Notes: generated by a model not told the origin, from the sequence alone. Shown: positions 27,908 through 36,546, counted from the first letter of the stretch. The stretch: 64,000 nt of DNA from Alteromonas macleodii (GCF_903772925.1 NZ_LR812090.1:1570333-1634332), one strand, 5' to 3'. Translations and numbers: made by a program.

Positions 27908-29797
27908 TTAATTAAACAAAATGAGCGTTACTAGGTTGCAAACAATAAGGGCCAGTATTAGTGCTTTGTAGACAAAAAGCGGATGGCGCTTTACTAAGGG
28001 CTGATACGTTGTGTGCTCAGAAGGATTTGGGTAGCGCAGCGAGTGTATAAACTCTGAAAGCGAAGAGTAGCGTTTGTCAGGGTTTATGTGTAAGGCACGC
28101 TTAAGCGCACTATCAACCCAAGTAGGTATTCGCCTTTTAGGATCTAACGCCGTCTCGTATTTTAGTTTTTTCTGTTCAGCAAAAGTGCGACAGTGGGCAA
28201 GCTTGGTATGGTAAGGATAACGACCACATAAAAGGTAATAAGTGAGTACGGCTAAGGAAAATAAATCAGAGCGCTCGGTGCCTACATTTCCTAAAAAGTA
28301 TTCTGGTGCAGCAAAGAGTGCTGCGCCAGGAATAGGCGCATCACTATAAAGACTGGGGGCATTTTGTAAGGCAGCTGATCCAAGGTCAATAAGGGTACAG
28401 TGACCGAGTTCGCTGATGATAATATTGTCGGGACGTATATCCCTGTGAAGAATGCCCTGGCGATGCATTGCCTGTAATCCATTACAGACTTGCTCAACAA
28501 TATTCCGAACTTGTTCTAATGAAGGTGTAGGGTTATCAATAGACCACTGTGCCAAGGTCTGCCCTTGTACATAGCTACTCACGCTATAAAAGGCTGTGGG
28601 TGTGTTTTTATAACCCAAGTCCGTAAACGTGGGGCTTTTTACAATATGGGGTGAGTCGACCCGCCTTAAAAACCAATTCTCTATTAGAAAACCGTTTAGC
28701 ATTTCAGGTGATTGGGAAAAGTCAGTGGCTGGTGTTTTTACAACTACAGTATCATACGGGTTTGCAACGGGTGACGTGCGTCGCGTGGCGATAAATACAT
28801 GACTGCGCGCAGAAGTATAAAGCTGTCGCTTTAAGTTAAAGCCATCTATTTCATCGCCTGTTTTAAGTTCGGTAAACGCTAACTCGCCGGTAGTCTTTAG
28901 TGGTAATTTATCATCATTATAGCCGGCTGCATTAGATACACCGTGACAGTTGCTATCTATTTCTCCAGTAGCCGTAATCAAGCTTTGTTCACCATCAATA
29001 TCACCACTACTACCAACATCAATATTACCGAACTCGACTTTTATAAGCAGAAGGGTGAGGTTATCATCGCTTCCATTGTTAAACGCTTCGTGTACCACTA
29101 AAGCAGCTTGGTTTTCAGATAGCGTATAAGCATTATTTATTTTATTGAGTATGCTCGGTAGCGCTACAAATTCATAAACGCCGTCGGTACTTATCGCAAT
29201 GGTACTTGGTGAGGTTAACGTTAATGAAGTGTGGTCAATATCGATACTTGCTGTAACGCCCAACGCATTAGCAAGGTAAGTTTGTGAAGGTTCACTATCT
29301 GATGCTTGTCGATGAGGGCGAGTTAGCAATATAGGGTCTTTAGCATTACTTGTAACAACCTGAATTTGGCTATCTCCAACGTGAAATACGTCAAGGCGAT
29401 TGCCGGTTACGATTGCTACCGAAAATGTGCACACATAGCCTTTTTCTGGGGTGTAGCAAAAAGCGCTTTTCTGCGTTCGGGTATAAAGCAGTGCATTAAT
29501 TTCTTTAATAATGGTTTCGGCGCGGGTTTTGACCGTCCATTGTTCGGGCGCTATGTTAAACAGCTTAGTAAACTGGCGTGTGGCAAAATCGCTAGCAACC
29601 TGGCTTACCGTGCTACTGCTGACACCGTCAGCAACTATAAAAATGCTACTTTGATTTAGCTCGTCAGAGGAAACGTGGTAGGTGTAAGCATCCTGGTTTA
29701 TGTCTTTGATGCCAGTTGTTGAAAAAGCACTTACTGAAAGTGTGCAAGGTAGCGAGGAGTTCGATGTTTTTAGCGCTGCTTGCTTATTCATATTCAA
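27908..29797 (-). CDS. PP2C phosphatase/serine-threonine kinase fusion with C-terminal membrane anchor
   Basis: A 629-residue protein. Residues about 20-255 are a PP2C-type phosphatase with metal motifs DINQDAY, VADGVSS, HVGDSQ, TDGVYE and GSDDNLT. Residues about 315-590 are a Hanks-type kinase with VVVKTP (ATP Lys), LHRDIRPDN catalytic loop, IDLGSA in place of DFG, and APEYF. A hydrophobic segment at about 605-627 anchors it in the membrane. The start is probably TTG at 29797, since AGGAAA lies 7 nt upstream; an ATG two codons later is spaced too far. It lies between a formate/nitrite-type channel and cyanase. Such fusions accompany nitrate/nitrite assimilation genes in related bacteria; target proteins are unknown. 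Confidence 0.92.
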   Translation of the reverse strand: MNMNKQAALKTSNSSLPCTLSVSAFSTTGIKDINQDAYTYHVSSDELNQSSIFIVADGVSSSTVSQVASDFATRQFTKLFNIAPEQWTVKTRAETIIKEINALLYTRTQKSAFCYTPEKGYVCTFSVAIVTGNRLDVFHVGDSQIQVVTSNAKDPILLTRPHRQASDSEPSQTYLANALGVTASIDIDHTSLTLTSPSTIAISTDGVYEFVALPSILNKINNAYTLSENQAALVVHEAFNNGSDDNLTLLLIKVEFGNIDVGSSGDIDGEQSLITATGEIDSNCHGVSNAAGYNDDKLPLKTTGELAFTELKTGDEIDGFNLKRQLYTSARSHVFIATRRTSPVANPYDTVVVKTPATDFSQSPEMLNGFLIENWFLRRVDSPHIVKSPTFTDLGYKNTPTAFYSVSSYVQGQTLAQWSIDNPTPSLEQVRNIVEQVCNGLQAMHRQGILHRDIRPDNIIISELGHCTLIDLGSAALQNAPSLYSDAPIPGAALFAAPEYFLGNVGTERSDLFSLAVLTYYLLCGRYPYHTKLAHCRTFAEQKKLKYETALDPKRRIPTWVDSALKRALHINPDKRYSSLSEFIHSLRYPNPSEHTTYQPLVKRHPLFVYKALILALIVCNLVTLILFN

Positions 29798-29861
29798 TTG
29801 CTTGTTTCCTAGTTACCTGGACATAGGTCTGTCGACTTACTTTTAAATAGGAAAGAATGTT

Positions 29862-29900
29862 GCCATCACGACTTAATATAAAGGTTTATGTCGTGATGGC
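29862..29900 (-). repeat. Inverted repeat between the channel and kinase genes
   Basis: GCCATCACGAC (29862-29872) and GTCGTGATGGC (29890-29900) pair perfectly over 11 bp with a 17-nt loop. No T-run follows on the minus strand, so it is more likely an mRNA processing or stability element than a terminator. Confidence 0.7.
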
Positions 29901-29920
29901 GGTTTGGCTAAATAGCTTTA

Positions 29921-30769
29921 TTAGATAGGTAGCGTTTGAGATGCCGCTGCTTTATCAACAGGGATTGTACGCTTTGGCAATGTCTTCACGTGGGTGGTAT
30001 AAAGCGTTAGGCCAGTAAACGCTAAACCGCCTACTAGGTTGCCTAGTGCTGTTGGAATTTCATTCCAAATGAAGTAATCCATTACAGAGAAATCACCGCC
30101 CATGATAAGACCAAATGGGAAAAGGAACATATTTACCACAGAGTGTTCAAAACCCATGAAGAAGAACAGCATGATGGGCATCCACATAGCCAACACCTTA
30201 CCGCTTACGTGAGTTGAGATCATCGCTCCTACAACGCCTAGAGACACCATCCAGTTACATAGCATGCCGCGGATGAAAATGGTGAACCAGCCAGCTGCGC
30301 CATGCTCTGCATAGCCTAACGTTCGGGCTTCGCCAATACTGGCAACCTTGGTCGCAATAGCGCCGCCATCTACGTTGTAGCCCATGGTAAAAATAAACGA
30401 CATCATAAAGGCAACGGTTAATGCGCCGCCGAAGTTACCTAAGAAGACTAAGCCCCAGTTTCGTAATATCTGTTTCGGGGTAACCCCTGGGCGCTGGGCA
30501 AGCCATGCTAGCGGCGTTAATACAAACACGCCGGTTAAAAGGTCGAAACCCATAAGGTAAAGCATACAAAAGCCAACCGGGAACAGCACGGCTCCTAGTA
30601 GGAAAATACCAGTTTGAACGGCTATGGTAATTGCAAAAACGGCAGCGAGTGCCAAGATTGCGCCTGCCATATAAGCGCGTATTAAAGTATCTCGTGTAGA
30701 CATATAAATCTTCGCTTCGCCTGCATCTACCATTTTGGTCGCAAACTCAGCGGGGAGAAGATAAGCCAT
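29921..30769 (-). CDS. Formate/nitrite transporter (FNT) family channel
   Basis: A 282-residue inner-membrane protein with six helices of the FocA/NirC family, pentameric channels for small monovalent anions. Signatures are FPVGFCMLYLMGFDLLTG, NFGGAL, RGMLCNWMVSLGVV and GFEHSVVNMF with the central conserved His. GAGGTG lies 6 nt before the ATG. It is the first gene of an operon with the kinase/phosphatase and cyanase. The genome neighbourhood makes nitrite or cyanate the likely cargo; the sequence alone does not decide. Confidence 0.92.
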   Translation of the reverse strand: MAYLLPAEFATKMVDAGEAKIYMSTRDTLIRAYMAGAILALAAVFAITIAVQTGIFLLGAVLFPVGFCMLYLMGFDLLTGVFVLTPLAWLAQRPGVTPKQILRNWGLVFLGNFGGALTVAFMMSFIFTMGYNVDGGAIATKVASIGEARTLGYAEHGAAGWFTIFIRGMLCNWMVSLGVVGAMISTHVSGKVLAMWMPIMLFFFMGFEHSVVNMFLFPFGLIMGGDFSVMDYFIWNEIPTALGNLVGGLAFTGLTLYTTHVKTLPKRTIPVDKAAASQTLPI

Positions 30770-30850
30770 GGTTTCACCTCACGTTGTCGTTATTAATAAG
30801 TTGCCAGTTGTGTTCCGAAAGTTAGCTATCTACATGCGCTCTTGCAGATC

Positions 30851-30900
30851 AAAAAAAGGCGTCCGCAGCACTCTCGTTAGAAAGAACTGGGGACGCCTTT
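30851..30900 (-). terminator. Leader terminator (attenuator) upstream of the FNT gene
   Basis: On the minus strand AAAGGCGTCC and GGACGCCTTT form a perfect 10-bp stem with a 26-nt loop followed by TTTT. It lies in the 5' leader, about 80 nt before the start codon, not after a gene. Its 5' arm is shared with the second AAAGGC hairpin, so the two structures exclude each other. Confidence 0.88.
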
Positions 30901-30975
30901 GTCCAAAAATTGTGCATTGTAGTAGCTATCAGTCGTAATTTTTTAAACGCTTTATATGTGCACGCCTTTGTACAC
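30891..30975 (-). promoter_or_regulatory. Two-hairpin ANTAR-type antiterminator leader
   Basis: Hairpin P1 (30958-30975, minus strand) is GTGTAC-AAAGGC-GTGCAC with a six-pair stem including one G-T pair. Hairpin P2 (30891-30904) is GGAC-AAAGGC-GTCC. Both have the identical hexaloop AAAGGC, with A at position 1 and G at position 4, the recognised pattern for ANTAR-domain antiterminators such as NasR, NasT, AmiR and EutV. P2 overlaps the 5' arm of the terminator. The 53-nt linker between P1 and P2 is longer than usual. No ANTAR protein gene lies in the window. Confidence 0.72.
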
Positions 30976-31053
30976 CAAAGTTCCTAAGCAATATTACATA
31001 GCAGCCATCGCTTCGAACTTTAATAACTATGGTTTTAAAACACCAAAGAAGTA

Positions 31054-31069
31054 GCCAAAAAAGTGCCAA
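31054..31069 (-). promoter_or_regulatory. Sigma-54 promoter of the FNT-kinase-cynS operon
   Basis: On the minus strand TTGGCAC-N5-TGGCT gives the invariant GG-N10-GC spacing of the -24/-12 elements. Transcription would start near 31042, about 67 nt before hairpin P1. This matches nitrogen-regulated assimilation operons such as nasF of Klebsiella. Confidence 0.68.
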
Positions 31070-31176
31070 TAGATGAAAAATAAGCGATGGTTTTAAAAAA
31101 ATCTATTTAAAACATTATATTAAGCTTATTTTTTTAGGCGGAAGTAAAAAGTAGTCCTGATAGAAATTCAGCCATT

Positions 31177-31214
31177 TGCACTAAAAAGGTGGGGGCGTGA
31201 ATGTTTAAGGTGCA
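31177..31214. promoter_or_regulatory. Tandem NtrC-like enhancer sites
   Basis: TGCACT-N5-GGTGGG (31177-31193) resembles the NtrC site TGCACC-N5-GGTGCA. A second perfect half-site GGTGCA lies at 31209-31214, giving 21-bp spacing between half-sites. They lie about 135-170 bp upstream of the predicted sigma-54 start, a usual enhancer distance. Confidence 0.5.
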
Positions 31215-31262
31215 ATGTCGATATCTATTTCACAAGCGCACTTACGCTTTTAGATAGGATCT

Positions 31263-33329
31263 TTATTTGAGAGACTGTTTGAGTGTTTTTAATTGAAGCT
31301 TCATGACTTCATGTCTATCAGAGCTTCGATCCCTCTTTGCATAACGCTCACGCTCAAATATCTCGCAGAGTTTTTTAAATGACCTGGCTGCATGCGGGGG
31401 TAAATAAGCGCTGGTTTGATTTATATAAGCTGATAAGGTTTTGTTATCTCTACGTACCCCTGTCTTTGTTTCAACAAGCTTTATCGCTTTTAGCAATATG
31501 CGATACGAAGGCGACAAGTGGACCTTTTGTTTTTTGGGTAAAAAATATAGCGCCAATATGAGCCCGATTAACCCAAGAGCCGATAAAAATACTGCACGCA
31601 TTTTCTGCGGAGTCAGCGCGCCTAATAGTTCCTCAAGCATGTTGGTCTGGGCTGTATTATCGAAACCCAGCACCCACTTGCTCCACGAATAATCGAGTTG
31701 CTGAAACCAGCCTTGCAAGGTTGCAAAAAATGCAGAATTGCCAAATTCACTTAATATGGTTGTTTCGCGTGACTCCCCTAATTCTTCTAATGCGTGTTCA
31801 AGCCCAAAAGATAATCGAGACGGCGCGACCATGCTGGTGGGGTCGAAACGTATCCACTTACTGTCTATTAAGGCTTCTACCCATGCATGGGCATCGTACT
31901 GCCTTACTTGAAGGACGTTATCACTTAGTGCGCTACCACCCTGGTAGCCTGTTACCATTCTAGCCGGTACGCCAGCTGCGCGAAGCACGTATACCATAGC
32001 GCCAGCATAGTGAGCGCAAAAGCCGGCCCGTTGCTCAAATAAAAAGCTGTCTATAGGGTCCACGGGCATAGCATTTGGGGAAAGGGTATAGCGGAACCCC
32101 CCTTGATTGAATTCTCGCATTACCGCATTGACGACCTCAATAGTATTGCTGTATTGATTGGCTAGTGCTTGTCCCCAAGCCCTGGCTTCGGGGTTGCCAT
32201 TTGTTGAAACTTGCAAATTTAGTTGCGCTTCAAAGTTTCCTATACCGTTTATGATCGGTGCGTTTGAAAAGTAGCGTAAATAAAAGGCTTTTTTGCTGGA
32301 TATAGGCGTATCGGCACGCAAGGTATAATCAAATAGCGTGCTGACAGTAATACTGTTCTTAAGGTTATTAGGCGATGAAGGTTCTAGCGCGAATAGCCAC
32401 CTTTGTTGAGTCGGCTCTACAATTAATTCATAGTCGGTTACAAGGGATAATTCTTTTACTGCTAGGATGGATAGAGGCGTTGATCTACCCATAGAAGCTA
32501 ACTGTTGCTCGGCTTGTTTGCGTTTGTTACTGATAGACCAGGTTTTTCCATCAAAATGCTCGAGTGTCATTGCACGCCAGTATCTCAAAGGCGCATCGGG
32601 AACCTCTTCTTCACTATTGAAGGTAGCACTAAAAGCAAGTTCAGATGAGCTAGCAAGTGATGCTATATCACCAGGCGTCACTGTATCGGAAAGCCCGGTT
32701 TCCGTGGATTTTGACGTGGGCATTTGCCAAAGGGGCGGAAGCTGAGGCAATAATAGGAATAAAAGTAGCGCAATGGGAAAAGCTTGAACGATAAGTATAC
32801 TGACGAATCTAACGCTTCTCGCTATAGAAACACCAGCACCGTGATAAATGGCCGTTGCGACGAGCAGTAATGCTAATATAGCTGTATAGCCTATCCATGC
32901 AAATACACTCAGTGACGAAATAAAACCGCAGCCGATTAAGAATAAGCTGGTACATATTAGCAGGTGAAAATCTCGCTTATTTTTAACAAGCATGATTTTT
33001 AAGGCGCACGCTACCGTCAACAAATTAATCATGCTATCAAGAAGACCTACTGAGAAACCAAACCAAGACAAAGCAAATACGGCAAGTACAGCAAGTAAAT
33101 TCACCGTACGTGAAGTAGGTAAGTTGTGCAGTGTGCTAAGGCCTGCAACCCTCACCACCACAGCACACCCGCTAAGCATCAATACCCATATCATTAAAGG
33201 TGAGGTAAGCGTAGAGAGTATTAGGGAAAAGGCTGCGCAAAGTAGAAGAACAGCCACAGATTGGGGTTGGCTAAATACGCTTTTTAAAACAGCTAATTGT
33301 GAAAACTGCCTAGAAGTAAGGATACTCAC
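31263..33329 (-). CDS. TgpA-like transglutaminase membrane protein (DUF3488)
   Basis: A 688-residue inner-membrane protein. Residues about 20-190 hold several helices (DUF3488), and residues about 390-490 a periplasmic transglutaminase-like core with catalytic Cys (QRAGFCAHYAGAM), His (YDAHAWVEAL) and Asp (WIRFDPTS). A further helix near residue 570 is followed by a cytoplasmic tail. The start is a GTG that overlaps the DUF58 stop by 4 bp (GTGA). Together with MoxR and DUF58 it forms a conserved trio, thought to act in envelope or protein assembly. Confidence 0.9.
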   Translation of the reverse strand: MSILTSRQFSQLAVLKSVFSQPQSVAVLLLCAAFSLILSTLTSPLMIWVLMLSGCAVVVRVAGLSTLHNLPTSRTVNLLAVLAVFALSWFGFSVGLLDSMINLLTVACALKIMLVKNKRDFHLLICTSLFLIGCGFISSLSVFAWIGYTAILALLLVATAIYHGAGVSIARSVRFVSILIVQAFPIALLLFLLLPQLPPLWQMPTSKSTETGLSDTVTPGDIASLASSSELAFSATFNSEEEVPDAPLRYWRAMTLEHFDGKTWSISNKRKQAEQQLASMGRSTPLSILAVKELSLVTDYELIVEPTQQRWLFALEPSSPNNLKNSITVSTLFDYTLRADTPISSKKAFYLRYFSNAPIINGIGNFEAQLNLQVSTNGNPEARAWGQALANQYSNTIEVVNAVMREFNQGGFRYTLSPNAMPVDPIDSFLFEQRAGFCAHYAGAMVYVLRAAGVPARMVTGYQGGSALSDNVLQVRQYDAHAWVEALIDSKWIRFDPTSMVAPSRLSFGLEHALEELGESRETTILSEFGNSAFFATLQGWFQQLDYSWSKWVLGFDNTAQTNMLEELLGALTPQKMRAVFLSALGLIGLILALYFLPKKQKVHLSPSYRILLKAIKLVETKTGVRRDNKTLSAYINQTSAYLPPHAARSFKKLCEIFERERYAKRDRSSDRHEVMKLQLKTLKQSLK

Positions 33330-34528
33330 TTTAAAGGCCTCATCTTCTTCTTTTGCTTGGAAGCTAAAGATACGGGCCTGTTTGTTGTTGAGGTGAACGA
33401 TGACGTATTATGGCTTGTGTTACTTGCAGACGCTAAACAAGCAAGTGCGCTAAGGCATTCATGTATGTGCTCAGCTCCATGGTCAGGCGCAATATTTAGT
33501 CCTTTGAACTGTACACCGAACCCGCGTTTTGCACTTGACCCAAATTCCGCTTTTGTCCAAGAGCCCGCTTTTGTCAAAGAAAGTACGGCATGAGTAAGCG
33601 CCGAAACCGCAGTTTCTAAATCCGTATTAGACGGTATTGAAAGTATATAGCTGTCGCTTTGCAGAGAAGTAAAAGATTTAGAAACCCAGTTTCCATTTTT
33701 AGCCACATGCTTCCACGATACCCGGTTAAGTGGCTGTCCAACTTCGTAATCCTTCAATGCGTAAAAGTCTTCGCTACTGGTTGGGTGGCTCAATTCACTA
33801 ACATTTTTTGACTCATCTGTATTGGCAATCCTATTGATAGTGATAGGGCCTTCCTGAGGCTTGGCATACACAATAACTTGCTGATCAAAATCAAGGTGAG
33901 TCCAGCATTTATAAAGCCCAAGAGGAAAGTCACAGGCGATGGTCATTCGACCCAAAGTGAATAGCCCTCGCTTTGGTATTTGCAAAGGTACCCTGAGGCT
34001 TTGTCGCTGGCCTTTGTTTGAGCCTAGATGTGTATTTAACGCAAAGCTAAAGTTTCGCTCTAAAAATGCTGATGTGTCGCCATCAGTTGTTTTTTGAGTG
34101 TGAGTATTTGCTGTGCGCACTACATTCAGCCACTTTACCGACAGTACGCCACTGCAGGGTTTCGTTGGAGTGTTCTTATGAGGAATGATCTGAAGGTGTA
34201 TTTCACCGTCTAAGTTGCAATGAAATGAGTCGGGCGGAAGAGCTTTAAGAGCTAGACGGGCAAAGTTTTTATGAGTGTAAAACAACGTGAGTAGCATAAT
34301 GCTTAAGCACAAATAGCTAAGCAGTAACATCAAGTTGTTTTGATAGTTGGTCCCGAGTAAAAACAAGCACAGCGACAAAATAATAAACGACCAGCCAAAC
34401 CCACTTGGTAGTATAAAAATACTGTTCAAGTTTAGGTGATGTTCGGGGGAAGCCGGAACACGTTTATCTAGCCACTTCAGTAGTCGCTGCTTGAAGTAAT
34501 TTGATAAGGAGGCAGGCACTTTACGCAC
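33326..34528 (-). CDS. DUF58 domain-containing membrane protein
   Basis: A 400-residue protein with two helices near residues 38-80 followed by a cytoplasmic DUF58 region, identified by FYALKDYEVGQPLNRVSWKH. DUF58 proteins resemble von Willebrand A-like proteins and pair with MoxR AAA+ ATPases. The start is GTG at 34528 with GGAG 8 nt upstream. Middle gene of the MoxR-DUF58-TgpA operon. Confidence 0.9.
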   Translation of the reverse strand: MRKVPASLSNYFKQRLLKWLDKRVPASPEHHLNLNSIFILPSGFGWSFIILSLCLFLLGTNYQNNLMLLLSYLCLSIMLLTLFYTHKNFARLALKALPPDSFHCNLDGEIHLQIIPHKNTPTKPCSGVLSVKWLNVVRTANTHTQKTTDGDTSAFLERNFSFALNTHLGSNKGQRQSLRVPLQIPKRGLFTLGRMTIACDFPLGLYKCWTHLDFDQQVIVYAKPQEGPITINRIANTDESKNVSELSHPTSSEDFYALKDYEVGQPLNRVSWKHVAKNGNWVSKSFTSLQSDSYILSIPSNTDLETAVSALTHAVLSLTKAGSWTKAEFGSSAKRGFGVQFKGLNIAPDHGAEHIHECLSALACLASASNTSHNTSSFTSTTNRPVSLASKQKKKMRPLK

Positions 34529-34555
34529 GTGTAATACTCCGACAATCCATAAATA

Positions 34556-35503
34556 CTACGCTGCTAATGGGTCGATACTATTAAGTAATTTTTGGCTCAG
34601 TTTCTCTCCATCAAAAGTTTGGTTATGTTGTCCCTGAGCACCTTGGTGGGAAGATAAACTTAATCGGTGTGCGGTAATTGCCACAAATACAGCCTGAACA
34701 TCGTCGGGCGTCACATAATCTCTACCACACACATATGCCCATGCCTTAGCACCTTGAAGTATTGCTCGGCTTGCTCTCGGTGAAAGCGGGTTAGGGTAGT
34801 CGCCGCTCTCTCTGCTTTCGCTTACCAGTCGCAAAATATAGTCAAGAATGGCATCGCTCGTATGAATAGCAGACACTTCACTTTGCATTTGGTGTAAATT
34901 TGCTTCAGTTAGAATTTGGCTGAGAGGCGCTGAAGCGTCTTGCTGCAAAAGCATAGCTTTTTCGGCTTCCCAAGCAGGATAGCCCAGTGAAATACGCATA
35001 AAGAAGCGGTCTAGCTGAGACTCTGGTAAAGGGTAAGTGCCAGATTGATAGCTAGGGTTTTGCGTAGCAATCACAAAAAAAGGCGAGGGAAGTGCGTGGG
35101 TCACACCATCAATACTCACTTGGCGCTCTTCCATTGCCTCTAATAGGGCACTTTGAGTTTTAGGGCTTGCTCTATTTAATTCGTCGGCCAGAACTACTTG
35201 GCTGAAAATAGGGCCGTGTTTAAAAGAGAAGCGTTTTTGCTCATCGCTTTCGTGACTGTGAAAAATGTTTACGCCCAACATGTCGGAAGGAAGTAAGTCT
35301 GACGTAAACTGAATACGCGCATATTGAAGACCAAAAACTTGTGAGAGGGCATGTGAAAGGGTGGTTTTCCCCATTCCAGGTAAGTCTTCAATTAACAAGT
35401 GACCATTGGCCAGTAAACACGTAATGGCAAGTTTCAACTGGTGCTCTTTACCAATAATTTTTTGACTAAGAGCTTGCTGAATACGAATAATATCTTGGCG
35501 CAT
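34556..35503 (-). CDS. MoxR family AAA+ ATPase
   Basis: A 315-residue ATPase with Walker A (LPGMGKTTLSHAL), Walker B (VLADELNRASP) and sensor 1 (VIATQNP). MoxR ATPases act as chaperones for complex assembly. First gene of the operon, 27 bp before the DUF58 gene, with an ATG start at 35503. Confidence 0.94.
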   Translation of the reverse strand: MRQDIIRIQQALSQKIIGKEHQLKLAITCLLANGHLLIEDLPGMGKTTLSHALSQVFGLQYARIQFTSDLLPSDMLGVNIFHSHESDEQKRFSFKHGPIFSQVVLADELNRASPKTQSALLEAMEERQVSIDGVTHALPSPFFVIATQNPSYQSGTYPLPESQLDRFFMRISLGYPAWEAEKAMLLQQDASAPLSQILTEANLHQMQSEVSAIHTSDAILDYILRLVSESRESGDYPNPLSPRASRAILQGAKAWAYVCGRDYVTPDDVQAVFVAITAHRLSLSSHQGAQGQHNQTFDGEKLSQKLLNSIDPLAA

Positions 35504-35736
35504 AGTTTTGTCACTTTTATTTAAAAATACTCTGTCATGCTAATGACGATAGTTTTAATCATAGTAGCAACGATAGGGTATCGCTTTCTATTCTTATACC
35601 TTTGTAAATCTATACGTTGGTATGCAATGGGTCTGTTCAACCTTTAATATTCACGATTCCTCAAAACATCTGCTATTAAGTGCTGCGTACTTTAATTGTG
35701 TTGTCTATAATGGTGCCTCTTAAAAAGGAAGTAGTT

Positions 35737-36546
35737 ATGAAAAGCATTGAAATAGATGACGATTTATATGCCTTCATCGCCAGCCAGACTAAGCATATTG
35801 GTGAGAGTGCATCGCAAATTTTAAGACGTTTACTTTTACCTGAAGACGGAGCTGTATCGCAGGGCTCAAAGCCTAGTGAAGCTTCATCGACGCCTGCAAA
35901 AACAAGCGAAACAAAAAGTGCAGACGTTACAGAGTCGACAAGTAAACCAAGCTCGGCGGTAGAAGCAGAAGTGGAGCCTAAAGTACCATCAGCCAAAACT
36001 GCTACAAAAGCGTCTAACGCTTCGGCAAGGTCAACAACGAAAAAAGCCTCGGTTAATAGAACTGCGGCGAAGAAAGCGCCAGCAAAGGCCACGCCTGCAA
36101 AAACTGCTGCAGCGAAAACATCCGCTGGCACCAAAGCTGTGAAAAAGCCAGCGGCGGCTACTGAAACATCGCTTTCAAACGACGCCCACACCAAGCGAGA
36201 CATTTTGGATGCCGTGTCAAAAGATGCATTGAGCACCTTTACTAAACGGGTTGATCAGTTCTTGTTTGTTTTAAGTGCAGCGCACAAGCTTAATGCAGAA
36301 AATTTTGCGCGTGTTGAAAGCATTAAGGGTAAAAACCGTACTTACTTTGCGACAAGTAAGGAAGCGTTACTTGAAAATGGCAGCAGTACAAATCCCAAAG
36401 CTATCCCAGATAGCCCGTTCTGGGTGGTGACAAATAATAACACTGCCAAGAAAACGAACATGCTGGAACAAGTTTTGCGTAACCTAGGTTATCAACCTGA
36501 TGTAATTGAAACCGTCGTCGCGCGTTTCTCTTCAGAAGGTAAATAG
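35737..36546 (+). CDS. seqA: Replication negative regulator SeqA with extended linker
   Basis: A 269-residue SeqA. The N-terminal oligomerisation domain (MKSIEIDDDLYAFIASQTKH) and the C-terminal hemimethylated-GATC binding domain (about 155-265; ARVESIKGKNRTYFATSKEA) are conserved. Between them, residues about 38-150 are a low-complexity linker rich in Lys, Ala, Thr, Ser and Pro with histone H1-like AKKAPAKATPAKT repeats; E. coli SeqA is only 181 residues. The start at 35737 is fixed by homology and AAGGA 6 nt upstream. SeqA sequesters newly replicated oriC and organises nascent DNA. It is followed by pgm, as in E. coli. Confidence 0.95.
   Translation: MKSIEIDDDLYAFIASQTKHIGESASQILRRLLLPEDGAVSQGSKPSEASSTPAKTSETKSADVTESTSKPSSAVEAEVEPKVPSAKTATKASNASARSTTKKASVNRTAAKKAPAKATPAKTAAAKTSAGTKAVKKPAAATETSLSNDAHTKRDILDAVSKDALSTFTKRVDQFLFVLSAAHKLNAENFARVESIKGKNRTYFATSKEALLENGSSTNPKAIPDSPFWVVTNNNTAKKTNMLEQVLRNLGYQPDVIETVVARFSSEGK

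Noticed and set aside
30851..30900. Simple terminator of an upstream gene
   Set aside because: The upstream gene on that strand ends at 31263, about 360 bp away, and a sigma-54-type promoter and the AAAGGC hairpins lie between, so an attenuator fits better.
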